A stretch of 64,000 bases of DNA from Aquidulcibacter sp041160865 (GCA_041160865.1 JBEAVQ010000003.1:1-64000), one strand, 5' to 3'; shown: positions 1 to 8,992, numbered from the stretch's first letter. A program made the numbers and translations. The notes: generated from the letters alone by a model not told the origin.

Positions 1-578
1 GCCATTGGGTGCGGTTCAAATGGAATGGCATGACCTTGCTGCGCGCGAAGGTCGAGGACCCACAGCAGTAATTCTTGTACGCGTCGGGCAGAATACAAAA
101 CCGAAACCGCGACACCCATAGCCATAACCATTCCTTGGTTGTTGATCAGAGGCTTTGGCCAAACAGAACCAAGGCTGTGTGCTATGAGGGCTCCGAAATA
201 AGAGAAAGCCAAAATCATCCAGACCCAGAATATCATGCGACTGAGCCTTGTCTTCGACTCTGGAATGCCACTTCTGAATGCGAGGTTTTGACCATTCGAC
301 TTAGGCAGATTTTGCGAGGCGACCACTGCAGCTAACAAGTAAATTGCAAAGACCGCGGCGGTGACAAAAGGATATATCAGATTGCTGAAGAACTCGACGT
401 TAGTGCTTTCGTTCACAAAGTAAGGCAACCCAATCAGTATCAAGACCAGCGCAGATAACGATGCATCTGCGCGCGCCTCGGCAATGGCGCACGTAATCCG
501 TGTCTCTACATCCGGCGCTAAGGGGCGCTTATCGGTCCAGAACAGGATTTTTTGTGGGCCGGGGTGTTTGTCAGACAT
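1..578 (-). CDS. Membrane protein, tandem paralogue A (3' end beyond window)
   Basis: Reading leftward from an ATG at 576-578, the frame stays open for 192 codons to the window edge, so the C-terminus is missing. The start is preceded by a GAGG-like ribosome site. The protein has about four hydrophobic segments and no family I recognise. It is a paralogue of the next two genes: the N-terminus reads KILFWTDKRP (compare KFLFFKDSRP in the neighbour) and the last visible cytosolic helix reads WVLDLRAQQGHA (compare WILDLRAEQGHG). It lies 18 bases downstream of the 597-1211 gene, so all three are probably one transcript. Function unknown. Confidence 0.75.
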   Translation of the reverse strand, partial: MSDKHPGPQKILFWTDKRPLAPDVETRITCAIAEARADASLSALVLILIGLPYFVNESTNVEFFSNLIYPFVTAAVFAIYLLAAVVASQNLPKSNGQNLAFRSGIPESKTRLSRMIFWVWMILAFSYFGALIAHSLGSVWPKPLINNQGMVMAMGVAVSVLYSARRVQELLLWVLDLRAQQGHAIPFEPHPM

Positions 579-596
579 GGGAGAAACCTCGCTGGA

Positions 597-1211
597 TCAT
601 TTCACTGGCCGTTGATACCAAGCGGGGCGAGACCCATTGGTTTCATCGTCAACATTGCCGTGGGCCAACCCATGGCCCTGCTCTGCCCTGAGATCGAGGA
701 TCCATTGGATACGTTCTTGGATCGTGCATAAACTCCAGAGAAGCATCAGGAAGGCAATTGCTAACAGCAGGATGTAGCTGGCGTCATTCTGTTGGTCTAC
801 CTGAGCATCAAAGCGCCACAATCCAAACATCAACATGAAGACAGCGCCTAAAGTAACGATCATGCCCACAAGGAGAGCACTAGAACCATAGGTTCGCTGC
901 CTAGGAATACCGCTTTGGTAAGGCCGTCGCCCGATTTTGCTATAGGTGGTGAGCATTCCGATGCCTGCAACTATGAAGACAAGAACCAGCAGAACATCCC
1001 CAAAATCAAATAGGGGGCTTTCTCCGAACGACGCGATCCTAAGCATAGGAACGCACATCTGAAGAACACTGTAGAATCCCATGACGACAGCATGGACAAT
1101 CTCTTGCACCGCCGCCGTGATCTTATCGTCAATGGTCGGACCAATCGGGCGAGAATCTTTGAAGAACAAAAACTTGCGGGCTTCCGCCGTCTGACTAACA
1201 GGTTCAGTCAT
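597..1211 (-). CDS. Membrane protein, tandem paralogue B (unknown function)
   Basis: A 204-residue protein with about four predicted membrane segments (near residues 35-55, 70-90, 110-130 and 145-165). A soluble N-terminus carries the KFLFFKDSRP motif and a C-terminal amphipathic stretch carries WILDLRAEQGHG. The ATG follows a clear GGGAGGGG ribosome site. It sits between two paralogues in the same direction with short gaps of 18 and 11 bases, indicating an operon. No catalytic residues or known domain are evident. Homology to its neighbours is visible at both ends; the middle is conserved only in hydrophobic pattern. Confidence 0.8.
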   Translation of the reverse strand: MTEPVSQTAEARKFLFFKDSRPIGPTIDDKITAAVQEIVHAVVMGFYSVLQMCVPMLRIASFGESPLFDFGDVLLVLVFIVAGIGMLTTYSKIGRRPYQSGIPRQRTYGSSALLVGMIVTLGAVFMLMFGLWRFDAQVDQQNDASYILLLAIAFLMLLWSLCTIQERIQWILDLRAEQGHGLAHGNVDDETNGSRPAWYQRPVK

Positions 1212-1222
1212 TTTTCCCCTCC

Positions 1223-1855
1223 CTATAAAGTCTGCGCCCAGCTAGGCAGTTGGGGTTCTTGTTCGGCTTGTTTAGTGATGCGTTGGCCGGGTGAGAGTTC
1301 GACGACGCCTTCCTCTCGGCGGATTTCCTTGATCCACGCCAATGTTTCAAGACCGGCAGCGATCCGAGATAGAGAGACGAAGGCACCTGAGATGAGAATC
1401 CCAACCGCCGAAAAGCCAAAGAAGGACTTCATGGTTGATTCCCATTCGGGTGCTTGCGTAAACGCCGAACCGATGGGCACAGCAACAGCGATGATTAAGG
1501 CTGAGATTCCACACAACTTCAAAAGGCTTGACGGCGCATGCCAAGGTATTTGCCGATCGGACACCAGAGAGACCCGTGGCCATGGCTGGAAACGGAGCGC
1601 AAATGCGACGCAAGCGATTACCAGTAGCAGCCCCAGCCCCATTTGGGTGAAAACAAGGACATCCTGCCCTTTAGTGGCCGATGTGGACCAACCCAAGTTT
1701 AAGGCACCTAGAGCCACGAGGGATAGACTGGAAGATGCCCCCGCAAAGCAAAATTGCAACTCTTGCAAGCCAGCCGTGATTTTATCCTCAGGCGTTTGGG
1801 CGATCTCGACACCCGGTAGGTATTTGCGTTTGCCCAATCCCGCCTCCAATCCCAC
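1223..1855 (-). CDS. Membrane protein, tandem paralogue C (unknown function)
   Basis: First gene of the three-paralogue set. I place the start at a GTG (1855) preceded by AAGG, which puts the KRKYLPG motif at the same distance from the N-terminus as in the sister proteins. A TTG at 1888 would add 11 residues but has no ribosome site. The protein has about four hydrophobic segments and ends in a helix WIKEIRREEG that corresponds to WILDLRAEQG in paralogue B. The motif PEDKITAGLQEL matches IDDKITAAVQEI in B. Function unknown; more diverged than A and B are from each other. Confidence 0.7.
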   Translation of the reverse strand: MGLEAGLGKRKYLPGVEIAQTPEDKITAGLQELQFCFAGASSSLSLVALGALNLGWSTSATKGQDVLVFTQMGLGLLLVIACVAFALRFQPWPRVSLVSDRQIPWHAPSSLLKLCGISALIIAVAVPIGSAFTQAPEWESTMKSFFGFSAVGILISGAFVSLSRIAAGLETLAWIKEIRREEGVVELSPGQRITKQAEQEPQLPSWAQTL

Positions 1856-1935
1856 AACACCTTGAATAGTGGCCGAGGCTAATGCCAATCGTGTGATCTG
1901 GCAACCTAGGATTTAGGAGGGATTGAGGATGGCAA

Positions 1936-3921
1936 TTAGACCAATTGATCGACCCGTGTGGCGACAATATCGACCAAATCGCCCATGATTTCGGTGATCT
2001 TAAAGTCCTTAGGCGTATAGACAGCTGCGACACCAAATTGCTTCAGCGCGCGGGCGTCTTCTGGCGGGATGATGCCGCCCACAACCACAGGCACATGTTC
2101 CAGCCCTGCCGCGCGCATGCGGGCCACGACATCGCGGACTAGATCGAGGTGAGAGCCTGATAGGATGGATAGGCCCACTGCATGAACCTTCTTTTCTACC
2201 GCGCGCGCCACGATTTCTTCCGGCGTCATGCGGATGCCCTCATAGGTCACGTCCATGCCCACAGCGCGGGCGCGGGTGGCGATTTGTTCAGCCCCGTTAG
2301 AGTGACCATCAAGACCTGGCTTACCGACCAAAAAGGCCAAACGACGGCCCAGTTTTTCGCTAATGTCATCGACCTTTTTCGAAACAGATTCAATGTCTTC
2401 GCCCTCGATATTCACAAGGAGTGAAACCCCAGTTGGCGCGCGATATTCGCCGTAAACCCGGCGCAGCAAGGCCCCCCATTCACCGGTGGTCACACCGGCT
2501 TTGGCGCACGCAATCGAAGGCTCCATGATATTGCGGTTCTCGAGTGCGGCTGCCTCAAGCTCAGCCAAAGCAGCCTCCACCGCTGCGGCATCACGACTAG
2601 TGCGCCAGGCATTCAGGCGCTTGATCTGGTCGGCTTCTACCATAGGATCAACCGTCTGGATGGAGCCTTCGCCAGCTGACAAGGGCGATTGCTCTGTATC
2701 CGACCAGCGATTGACGCCGACGACGACTTGGCTGCCGCCTTCAATGCCCAACAGTCGGTCTCGATTGGATTGAACCAAGCCTTCCTTCATATAGGGCACG
2801 CCCGCGACGGCGCCGCCCAAGGCATCAATCTTAGCAAGCTCTGCCTTCGCGCCTGCCACCAATTCTGCGACCTTTTTCTCCACGACGTGGGAGCCCGCAA
2901 ACAAATCCTCATACTCGAGAAGATCGGTTTCATAAGCGAGGATTTGTTGAAGCCTGAGGCTCCATTGCTGATCCCATGGCCGCGGCAGGCCTAAAGCCTC
3001 ATTCCAAGCAGGCAATTGCACGGCCCGGGCTCGGGCATCCTTGCTCATGGTCACGGCGAGGGTTTCGAGCAAGATACGATAGACGTTATTCTCAGGCTGC
3101 GGCTCTGTCAGGCCCAAGGAATTGACTTGCACGCCATAGCGGAAGCGGCGCATGGCAGGATCAGTCACGCCATAACGGTCCTTACAAATCTCGTCCCACA
3201 AAACGTTGAACGCGCGCATTTTGCACAGCTCCGTCACAAAGCGGATGCCCGCGTTCACGAAGAAGCTGATGCGGCCAACCACGGCGGGGAAGTCTTCAGG
3301 TAGGACTTGGCCTTGGGCTTTGACTTCATCGAGGACAGCGATGGCGGTGGCGAGTGCGAACGCCAATTCCTGCTCTGGAGTCGCCCCTGCTTCCTGCAAA
3401 TGGTAGGAGCACACATTCATCGGGTTGAATTTGGGCGTTTCTTTGAGGCACCAAGCAATCGTGTCTGCCGTCAATTTCAGGCTTGGTGCAGGCGGGAACA
3501 CATAGGTGCCGCGTGAGAGATATTCCTTGATCAGATCGTTTTGCGTGGTGCCCTGCAGCTTCTTGCGGTCTGCCCCCTGCTCGTCGGCCAAAGCGACATA
3601 GAGCGCCAACATCCACGGGGCCGGCGCATTGATGGTCATGCTGGTGTTCATGGTCTCCAGCGGAATGTCTTTGAACAAGGCCCGCATGTCGCCCAAATGG
3701 CTGACCGGAACCCCCACCTTGCCGACTTCGCCCTTTGCCAAGACATGGTCGGCCTCATAGGCCGTCTGCGTCGGCAGATCGAACGCCACCGACAGACCCG
3801 TCTGGCCTGCCGCCAAATTAGCCCGATAGAGCGCATTAGACTTCTCTGCCGTGGAATGGCCAGCATAAGTGCGGAAGATCCAGGGCTTGTCGGGGGCGTG
3901 TTGGAAGGGTTTATCGGTCAT
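1936..3921 (-). CDS. ecm: Ethylmalonyl-CoA mutase (MeaA/Ecm), B12-dependent
   Basis: A 661-residue coenzyme-B12-dependent acyl-CoA mutase that interconverts (2R)-ethylmalonyl-CoA and methylsuccinyl-CoA in the ethylmalonyl-CoA pathway for C2 assimilation. The N-terminal catalytic barrel (about 1-510) opens with WIFRTYAGHSTAEKSN and includes the FDLPTQTAYEAD stretch. The C-terminal cobalamin domain has DGHSNG at about 538-543, which supplies the lower-ligand histidine (DxHxxG). Both domains lie on one chain, as in MeaA. The start chosen is the ATG preceded by AAGGA; an in-frame extension to 4002 exists but looks like leader DNA. The nearby ccr gene supports ethylmalonyl-CoA mutase over methylmalonyl-CoA mutase. 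Confidence 0.92.
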   Translation of the reverse strand: MTDKPFQHAPDKPWIFRTYAGHSTAEKSNALYRANLAAGQTGLSVAFDLPTQTAYEADHVLAKGEVGKVGVPVSHLGDMRALFKDIPLETMNTSMTINAPAPWMLALYVALADEQGADRKKLQGTTQNDLIKEYLSRGTYVFPPAPSLKLTADTIAWCLKETPKFNPMNVCSYHLQEAGATPEQELAFALATAIAVLDEVKAQGQVLPEDFPAVVGRISFFVNAGIRFVTELCKMRAFNVLWDEICKDRYGVTDPAMRRFRYGVQVNSLGLTEPQPENNVYRILLETLAVTMSKDARARAVQLPAWNEALGLPRPWDQQWSLRLQQILAYETDLLEYEDLFAGSHVVEKKVAELVAGAKAELAKIDALGGAVAGVPYMKEGLVQSNRDRLLGIEGGSQVVVGVNRWSDTEQSPLSAGEGSIQTVDPMVEADQIKRLNAWRTSRDAAAVEAALAELEAAALENRNIMEPSIACAKAGVTTGEWGALLRRVYGEYRAPTGVSLLVNIEGEDIESVSKKVDDISEKLGRRLAFLVGKPGLDGHSNGAEQIATRARAVGMDVTYEGIRMTPEEIVARAVEKKVHAVGLSILSGSHLDLVRDVVARMRAAGLEHVPVVVGGIIPPEDARALKQFGVAAVYTPKDFKITEIMGDLVDIVATRVDQLV

Positions 3922-4054
3922 TAGAGTGTCCTTGTGCACTGCAGCATTGCCATGCCTGATACCCGCTATGCAAGCGGCAAAATCTTCTAAGAACACTGAC
4001 ATCCAGAGCTGTTCTCGCTAAAATTTGCTTGACCGCTGAGAGGACACAACATAC

Positions 4055-4066
4055 ATAACATGTTAT
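4055..4066. promoter_or_regulatory. Perfect palindrome, candidate operator of the MarR-GNAT regulator
   Basis: ATAACATGTTAT is a perfect 12-base inverted repeat in the ecm/marR divergent intergenic region, 12 bases before the marR start codon. MarR proteins bind such short AT-rich palindromes and commonly autoregulate. Its position would also allow control of the divergent ecm gene. Binding is inference; the symmetry is directly visible. Confidence 0.6.
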
Positions 4067-4078
4067 ACAAATGAGCGG

Positions 4079-5041
4079 ATGATGCCGGATATTCTTCAAG
4101 ACTTGGGCCATGTGGCGCTGGGAAGCCGCCTTAAACGCTTGGCAGAGCGGTTGCTCGCCGATGCCGCCGCCATCTTGGACCAAGCAGGCATCCCTATCCA
4201 GCCAAGCCATTTGGCGCTATTGGCCGCCCTCGACCGCTATGGCCCCATGAGCATTATGGAGGCGGTCGCGTCGGTTGGGTTTAGCCAGCCTGCCATGACC
4301 CGAACCGTAGCCGCTTTACGCGCTGCTGGCCTGATCACCACCGACCAAGATCCCAGCGATGCGCGTGCCAAGAAGATCGCTTTGACCGATTCTGGCCGCG
4401 CCATTTTGGTGAAAACCCAAGAACGCGTTTGGCCCAAAGTCAGCACGGCTGTTTCTGACCTTGCGGGCGGACGCGAACAAGAACTTCTAGCCCTACTGAC
4501 CCTTTTTGAAACCCAACTGGCGGAGCGATCCATGTTGCAGCGTGTCACCAATCCCTTCACTTTAATCCGTGTTGACGAAACGATCACGCCAGACCTTGCT
4601 AAATCTTTTTACGAGATCAATGCCGCGTGGATATCGGCGATGTTCAAGCTTGAAGACCACGACATTGATGTCCTCAGCAACCCTCAAGTAGAGATCCTCG
4701 ATCGCGGCGGCGAGATCTTGTTTATCGCAACCGAACAACATGGCATCGTGGGCACCTGCGCCCTGATGCCGACCGAGGACGGGGCGGTCGAACTGACCAA
4801 AATGGGTGTCTTGGACTCCCTACGCGGACAAAAGGCGGGTGAACATTTATTGGCCGCGACCTTAGCACGGGCCGAAGAACGGGGGATAGAAACCCTCTTC
4901 CTGCTCACCAATCATACTTGCGAGCCCGCTATTCACCTCTATGAGAAACTCGGCTTTGTCCACGACCCCGATATCATGGCCCGCTATGGCTGTAGCTATG
5001 AGCGTTGCGACGTTGCCATGCGCTATCGCCCAAAGGACTAA
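4079..5041 (+). CDS. MarR regulator fused to a GNAT acetyltransferase domain
   Basis: A 320-residue two-domain protein. Residues 1 to about 145 form a MarR-type winged helix, with a recognition-helix region around SVGFSQPAMTRTVAALRAAG and a wing region DPSDARAKKIALTDSG. Residues of about 155-320 form a GNAT N-acetyltransferase domain, with the acetyl-CoA loop in LRGQKAGEHLL and a C-terminal NHTCEPAIHLYEKLGF. It is divergent from ecm with a perfect palindrome between them, so it may control ecm and itself. The ligand or acetylation substrate cannot be read from the sequence. The start is the first of two adjacent ATGs; an upstream ATG at 4071 leads to an immediate stop. Confidence 0.88.
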   Translation: MMPDILQDLGHVALGSRLKRLAERLLADAAAILDQAGIPIQPSHLALLAALDRYGPMSIMEAVASVGFSQPAMTRTVAALRAAGLITTDQDPSDARAKKIALTDSGRAILVKTQERVWPKVSTAVSDLAGGREQELLALLTLFETQLAERSMLQRVTNPFTLIRVDETITPDLAKSFYEINAAWISAMFKLEDHDIDVLSNPQVEILDRGGEILFIATEQHGIVGTCALMPTEDGAVELTKMGVLDSLRGQKAGEHLLAATLARAEERGIETLFLLTNHTCEPAIHLYEKLGFVHDPDIMARYGCSYERCDVAMRYRPKD

Positions 5042-5047
5042 CCAAGC

Positions 5048-6175
5048 CTAGTTTCGAGCGACTTCGCGCACAGCTACCGGCAGCTTGTGACGCTCGATAT
5101 GGTCGATAATTTCACTCACACTCGTGGTAGTCCCTGAGTGCTGCAAGGTGAATATCTCTGGCATCGTCACGCTACGGATTAGGTGTACCAGTTTAAATGC
5201 GAGACCCTCTGGGGCCTTTAGCTTGATACCCTCTTGCAGCTGAACTTCCACCGCCACAGCTTCATTGACCAAGCGACCATGGTTTAGCCAATGAAAGGTT
5301 ACATGGTCGATATGGTGCCAGGGGATGAACTGGCTTGATATCCGGATATCGGTCAGCCCTGTTTGAGAGAGGATAATCACACCGTCCCGGGCGCTAGAAA
5401 GGCGCGTATAAATCTGCAAAGCGACGATCCCGCCAATTATCGCAGCGCCAACGATCGTCCCCAAAACTGCCAATTGTGCAAAATCGGTTGGAACTTTCCC
5501 GTTGACAAGAATGGGTGCCAAGAACGTAGGCAAAAGAGCAACGAGCGCTGCCAATATGATCACGCCGCCTAAGAGATAACTCAACCACGTCCGACGATAA
5601 ACATGGGCTTGCAGACACATATCGCGATGTTCTGTTGGAACCTCCCCCTCATGCTGAACAGTAGCAATCGTCCAAACATCCGGGGTCAGGCGCGGTTGAT
5701 GTTCGGCCAGCCAAGCCGCCGCTTGGGCTGCAGCCTTGTTCAAGCCCCCAAAGGTAATGACGATTTCGCCCTCTGGAATCTGCCGCACAACGCGCAGTAA
5801 GCGATTCCGCACCGCGCCAAAGGGTGTCAATCGGGCGGACGCCTTCACTCTGAGCCGGTCTGCCACCCCACCCGGATGGGGTTCAATCCACTCAATATGC
5901 TCCCAAGCCAGTCGCTCATACATGATCCTGCGATCAAACAGGCCTTGCTCATTCATCTCTACAAGGACAAAGCGGTTGCGGAATGTGGATAGAATAATCT
6001 CTTGAATGAGATTGAGCGCGCCAAAAGCCAGAGCCAGCAATTCATCCACATGTCGCCAAGGCAGAAATTCACCCTGTGTTGCCATCGAAACTGCGATGTT
6101 CACAACCGCATAACCAATCGCCAGAACACCCAGTAGAATGCGCGGTGGACCAATTTTTGCCTGAAATAGATTCAC
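5048..6175 (-). CDS. Membrane protein with internally duplicated PH-like module
   Basis: A 375-residue protein from a GTG start preceded by GGAG six bases upstream; an upstream TTG at 6199 is less likely. It looks like two tandem copies of a unit of two membrane helices plus a soluble beta-rich domain. The first soluble unit contains GLFDRRIMYERLAWEHIEWI and the second GLTDIRISSQFIPWHHIDHV, and these align without gaps. Such units resemble the bacterial PH-like domains of YcxB/DUF304 type, but I cannot name the family with confidence. The gene ends 6 bases past the MarR-GNAT gene, tail to tail. Confidence 0.75.
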   Translation of the reverse strand: MNLFQAKIGPPRILLGVLAIGYAVVNIAVSMATQGEFLPWRHVDELLALAFGALNLIQEIILSTFRNRFVLVEMNEQGLFDRRIMYERLAWEHIEWIEPHPGGVADRLRVKASARLTPFGAVRNRLLRVVRQIPEGEIVITFGGLNKAAAQAAAWLAEHQPRLTPDVWTIATVQHEGEVPTEHRDMCLQAHVYRRTWLSYLLGGVIILAALVALLPTFLAPILVNGKVPTDFAQLAVLGTIVGAAIIGGIVALQIYTRLSSARDGVIILSQTGLTDIRISSQFIPWHHIDHVTFHWLNHGRLVNEAVAVEVQLQEGIKLKAPEGLAFKLVHLIRSVTMPEIFTLQHSGTTTSVSEIIDHIERHKLPVAVREVARN

Positions 6176-6431
6176 GCCTAACTCCAACTTCTGCCCCAAT
6201 ATATCCTAGGTTAGCATCGATCGTTTTGTCCGCTAGTTAGAATGGTCCTTCGAGCGAGGCCAAAAACAGCTTGACAAGTTATGTTGCAGCGCAGCAGAAG
6301 AGCTTGGCTGAGACAAGGTCTGATCGGGGCTTGAAGCGCATGTTTCTGCCTCTAAATCGGACTATCGAGAAACCAATTTCCAAAAAAGCGAAAAACCATC
6401 GCACCAAGCACGTTCAGCGGGAGAGTTCGGG

Positions 6432-7727
6432 ATGACGACAACAGATGTAGCGGCGCCGCCAGTTTCGGGTGAGCCCTTGCTCGATCTCTATCCTGTCGGC
6501 AAAATTCCCCCTGCCTATCATGTGCCTAAAACCATGTGGGGCTGGGCGATTCGGAAAGAGCGTCATGGCCGCCCGCTAAAGGCGATGCAGCTGGAAGTTC
6601 TGCCGACCCCTGAAATTGATAATGACGAAGTCCTCCTGTTGGTGATGGCGGCTGGCGTCAATTATAACGGTGTTTGGGCGGGGTTGGGTGAACCTGTCAG
6701 CGTTTTAGATGGCTATGACCAAGATTATGCTGTTGTCGGCTCTGATGCCGCCGGGATCGTTTGGGCCGTGGGCAAGAACGTTAAGCGCTGGAAGCCCGGC
6801 GATGAAGTTGTGGTCCATTGCAACCAAGATGATGGCGATGATGAAGAGTGCAATGGCGGCGACCCCATGTTCTCAAACAGCCAGCGCATCTGGGGCTATG
6901 AGACACCAGACGGTGCCTTTGCCCAGTTTGCACGGGTTCAATCCCGCCAGCTGATGACCCGGCCTAAGCATCTGACGTGGGAGGAAAGCGCTTGCTACAC
7001 CCTCACCTTGGCGACGGCTTACCGCATGTTGTTTGGCCACCGCCCCCATGTGCTCAAGCCCGGTCAGAACGTTTTGGTTTGGGGTGCTTCGGGTGGCCTC
7101 GGCGTGTTTGCGACGCAATTGTGCGCCGTGTCAGGTGCCAATGCGATTGGTGTGATCTCGGACGAAAGCAAGCGCGACTATGTGCTGTCGATGGGGGCGA
7201 AGTCTGTCCTCAACCGCAAGGACTTCAATTGCTGGGGTCAATTACCACTCGTCAACGGGCCAGAATTCAACGACTATATGAAGGAATGCCGCAAGTTCGG
7301 CAAAGCCATCTGGAACGTCACCGACAAGCGCGACGTCGATATTGTGTTTGAGCATCCAGGCGAAAGCACCTTCCCAGTCTCCGTCTTTGTTACCAAGCGC
7401 GGCGGCATGGTCGTGATCTGTGCCGGCACAACGGGCTTTAATTTGACCATGGATGCCCGCTTCTTGTGGATGCGGCAAAAGCGCGTGCAAGGCAGCCACT
7501 TTGCCAATTTGCAACAGGCGAGTGCGGCCAACCAATTGGTGATTGAGCGCCGGATTGATCCATGTATGTCGGAAGTGTTTGAGTGGGCAGATATCCCCCT
7601 TGCCCATGAAAAGATGCTCGATAATCTACATTTGCCGGGCAATATGGCAGTCTTGGTCTGTGCGCCGAAGCCTGGCTTGCGGACATTTGAAGATGTGCTG
7701 GAAGCCAGCGAATCCGTTCCTTGCTAA
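6432..7727 (+). CDS. ccr: Crotonyl-CoA carboxylase/reductase
   Basis: A 431-residue medium-chain dehydrogenase/reductase that carries out NADPH-dependent reductive carboxylation of crotonyl-CoA to ethylmalonyl-CoA, the key step of the ethylmalonyl-CoA pathway. Diagnostic features are VNYNGVWAGLGEP at about 76-88 in the active-site region, the acidic insertion NQDDGDDEECNGGDPMFS (about 131-148) typical of Ccr rather than plain enoyl reductases, and the nucleotide-binding GASGGLG at 218-224. Length matches the family. The start follows GGGAGAG. It shares the locus with ecm, so both enzymes of the same pathway lie within 6 kb although on opposite strands. Confidence 0.95.
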   Translation: MTTTDVAAPPVSGEPLLDLYPVGKIPPAYHVPKTMWGWAIRKERHGRPLKAMQLEVLPTPEIDNDEVLLLVMAAGVNYNGVWAGLGEPVSVLDGYDQDYAVVGSDAAGIVWAVGKNVKRWKPGDEVVVHCNQDDGDDEECNGGDPMFSNSQRIWGYETPDGAFAQFARVQSRQLMTRPKHLTWEESACYTLTLATAYRMLFGHRPHVLKPGQNVLVWGASGGLGVFATQLCAVSGANAIGVISDESKRDYVLSMGAKSVLNRKDFNCWGQLPLVNGPEFNDYMKECRKFGKAIWNVTDKRDVDIVFEHPGESTFPVSVFVTKRGGMVVICAGTTGFNLTMDARFLWMRQKRVQGSHFANLQQASAANQLVIERRIDPCMSEVFEWADIPLAHEKMLDNLHLPGNMAVLVCAPKPGLRTFEDVLEASESVPC

Positions 7728-7807
7728 GTCTAACTTTGGTGAGGCTTGCCGAAAGCCAAATGCAGGATACGATCTCTCTCAAATAATGATTTGGGAGAGA
7801 CGTCACC

Positions 7808-8686
7808 ATGACTGTCCATGTGCCAGCGAGCCAGTTTACCCGATTTGAAGTCCGTCAATTGACGCCCACGATTGGGGCGGAGTTACTGGGCATTGATCTG
7901 AGCCAAGACTTGGATGACGCCATGATTTCCGACATTCGTGCGGCCCTTCTTGCCCATAAAGTTGTGTTCTTTCGCGACCAAAATATTGACCGGGCCCAGC
8001 ATTTGGCCTTTGCGCGTCGGTTTGGTCCCTTAGAGGTTCACCCAGCTACACCGCGCGATCAGCCAGACCCAGAAGTCCTTCGCATTGCACATGGCCCAAA
8101 CTCGCGCGGGGTGGAGAATAATTGGCACTCCGATGTCACGTGGCGCGCAGAGCCTTCGCTGGGCTCAATCCTGCGTGCTATTGAATTGCCCGAGATCGGC
8201 GGCGACACGTTGTTCTCAGACATGTATGCAGCCTATGACGCGCTTAGCCCCGCCATGCAGGCATTCGTGTGCACGCTCGAGGCTGAGCATGATATCGCAC
8301 GGGTTTTTGCCAAAAGACTCAATCAAGACATTGAGAAGCTTCACGAAAAATTCCCAGTCCAAACCCATCCGGTTGTGCGCACACATCCTGAGACGGGCAA
8401 GCGCGGCATTTATGTCAACACGGGCTTCACTTCTCGGATTCTTGGCCTGTCCAAGAAAGAGAGCGACTGGCTCCTCGAACATCTCTACAGCCTCGCCGCG
8501 GTGCCAGAGCGTGTTTGCCGCTTCCGCTGGGCTCCGGGCTCGCTGGCCTTTTGGGACAATCGCGCGTGCCAACATTATGCGGCATCAGATTACTTCCCAG
8601 CTGTGCGGATTATGGAGCGTGTTACCATTGCCGGCGATAAGCCCTATTTTGATCCGTCACGGGGATTGTCTGTTTGTGATGTTTAA
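7808..8686 (+). CDS. TauD/TfdA-family Fe(II)/2-oxoglutarate dioxygenase
   Basis: A 292-residue non-haem iron dioxygenase. The iron-binding facial triad is visible: His107 and Asp109 in NNWHSDVTW and His256 in WDNRACQHYAASDY, followed by Arg271 that would bind 2-oxoglutarate. Length and motif order match taurine dioxygenase and TfdA-type enzymes. The substrate (taurine, alkylsulfonate, aryloxyalkanoate or other) cannot be decided, and no sulfonate transporter is adjacent. The start is preceded by GGGAGAG. It lies 80 bases after ccr in the same direction, but the gap is long enough for its own promoter. Confidence 0.9.
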   Translation: MTVHVPASQFTRFEVRQLTPTIGAELLGIDLSQDLDDAMISDIRAALLAHKVVFFRDQNIDRAQHLAFARRFGPLEVHPATPRDQPDPEVLRIAHGPNSRGVENNWHSDVTWRAEPSLGSILRAIELPEIGGDTLFSDMYAAYDALSPAMQAFVCTLEAEHDIARVFAKRLNQDIEKLHEKFPVQTHPVVRTHPETGKRGIYVNTGFTSRILGLSKKESDWLLEHLYSLAAVPERVCRFRWAPGSLAFWDNRACQHYAASDYFPAVRIMERVTIAGDKPYFDPSRGLSVCDV

Positions 8687-8992
8687 GTATGGTTGGGCTG
8701 GTGAGACAATTTGGTGGGTGGCCGCCCACCAAATTGCCGACGTTGGTACGACCGTGCGGGGATCGGGTTTTGAGGCCCGTTGTCATCAAGGTCTGCCAGC
8801 GTCACCAGCTTTGAACAGCTTGTTGACTTGATTGGGCTAGTTTTTGGCTAAGCCCGCAGACAATCCCCGCCGAAGCGAAGCGCAGAGCGGGGGGCTCCGT
8901 GGGTCTTGCAGCATAAGGTCCCGGATCGGCTGACGCCGTCCTGGATGACAGTCTTGGGACTGAAGGGGTCTCTGCGCAAAGGCGCGCGGCCC
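8687..8992. other. Intergenic region of about 300 bases without a convincing gene
   Basis: Between the dioxygenase and the convergent serine hydrolase. It contains the long hairpin at 8707-8736 and a GC-rich stretch around 8865-8990. Reading frames exist but have no ribosome site and no recognisable protein. I see no RNA gene here. Confidence 0.6.
8707..8736. terminator. Long perfect-type hairpin after the dioxygenase gene
   Basis: CAATTTGGTGGG (8707-8718) pairs with CCCACCAAATTG (8725-8736), and one further G-U pair lies inside. It begins 20 bases after the stop codon and lies between convergent genes, so a bidirectional terminator or mRNA 3' stabiliser is likely. There is no clear U-tract after it. 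Confidence 0.55.

Noticed and set aside
1092..1865. 257-codon rightward frame over the left-edge genes
   Set aside because: It is antisense to two membrane protein genes that have paralogous sequence and ribosome sites, and its translation is rich in Arg, Ser and Pro without any motif.
6271..6300. TTGACA as a -35 box for ccr
   Set aside because: TTGACA is present, but no convincing -10 element follows at 16-18 bases, so I do not assign a promoter.
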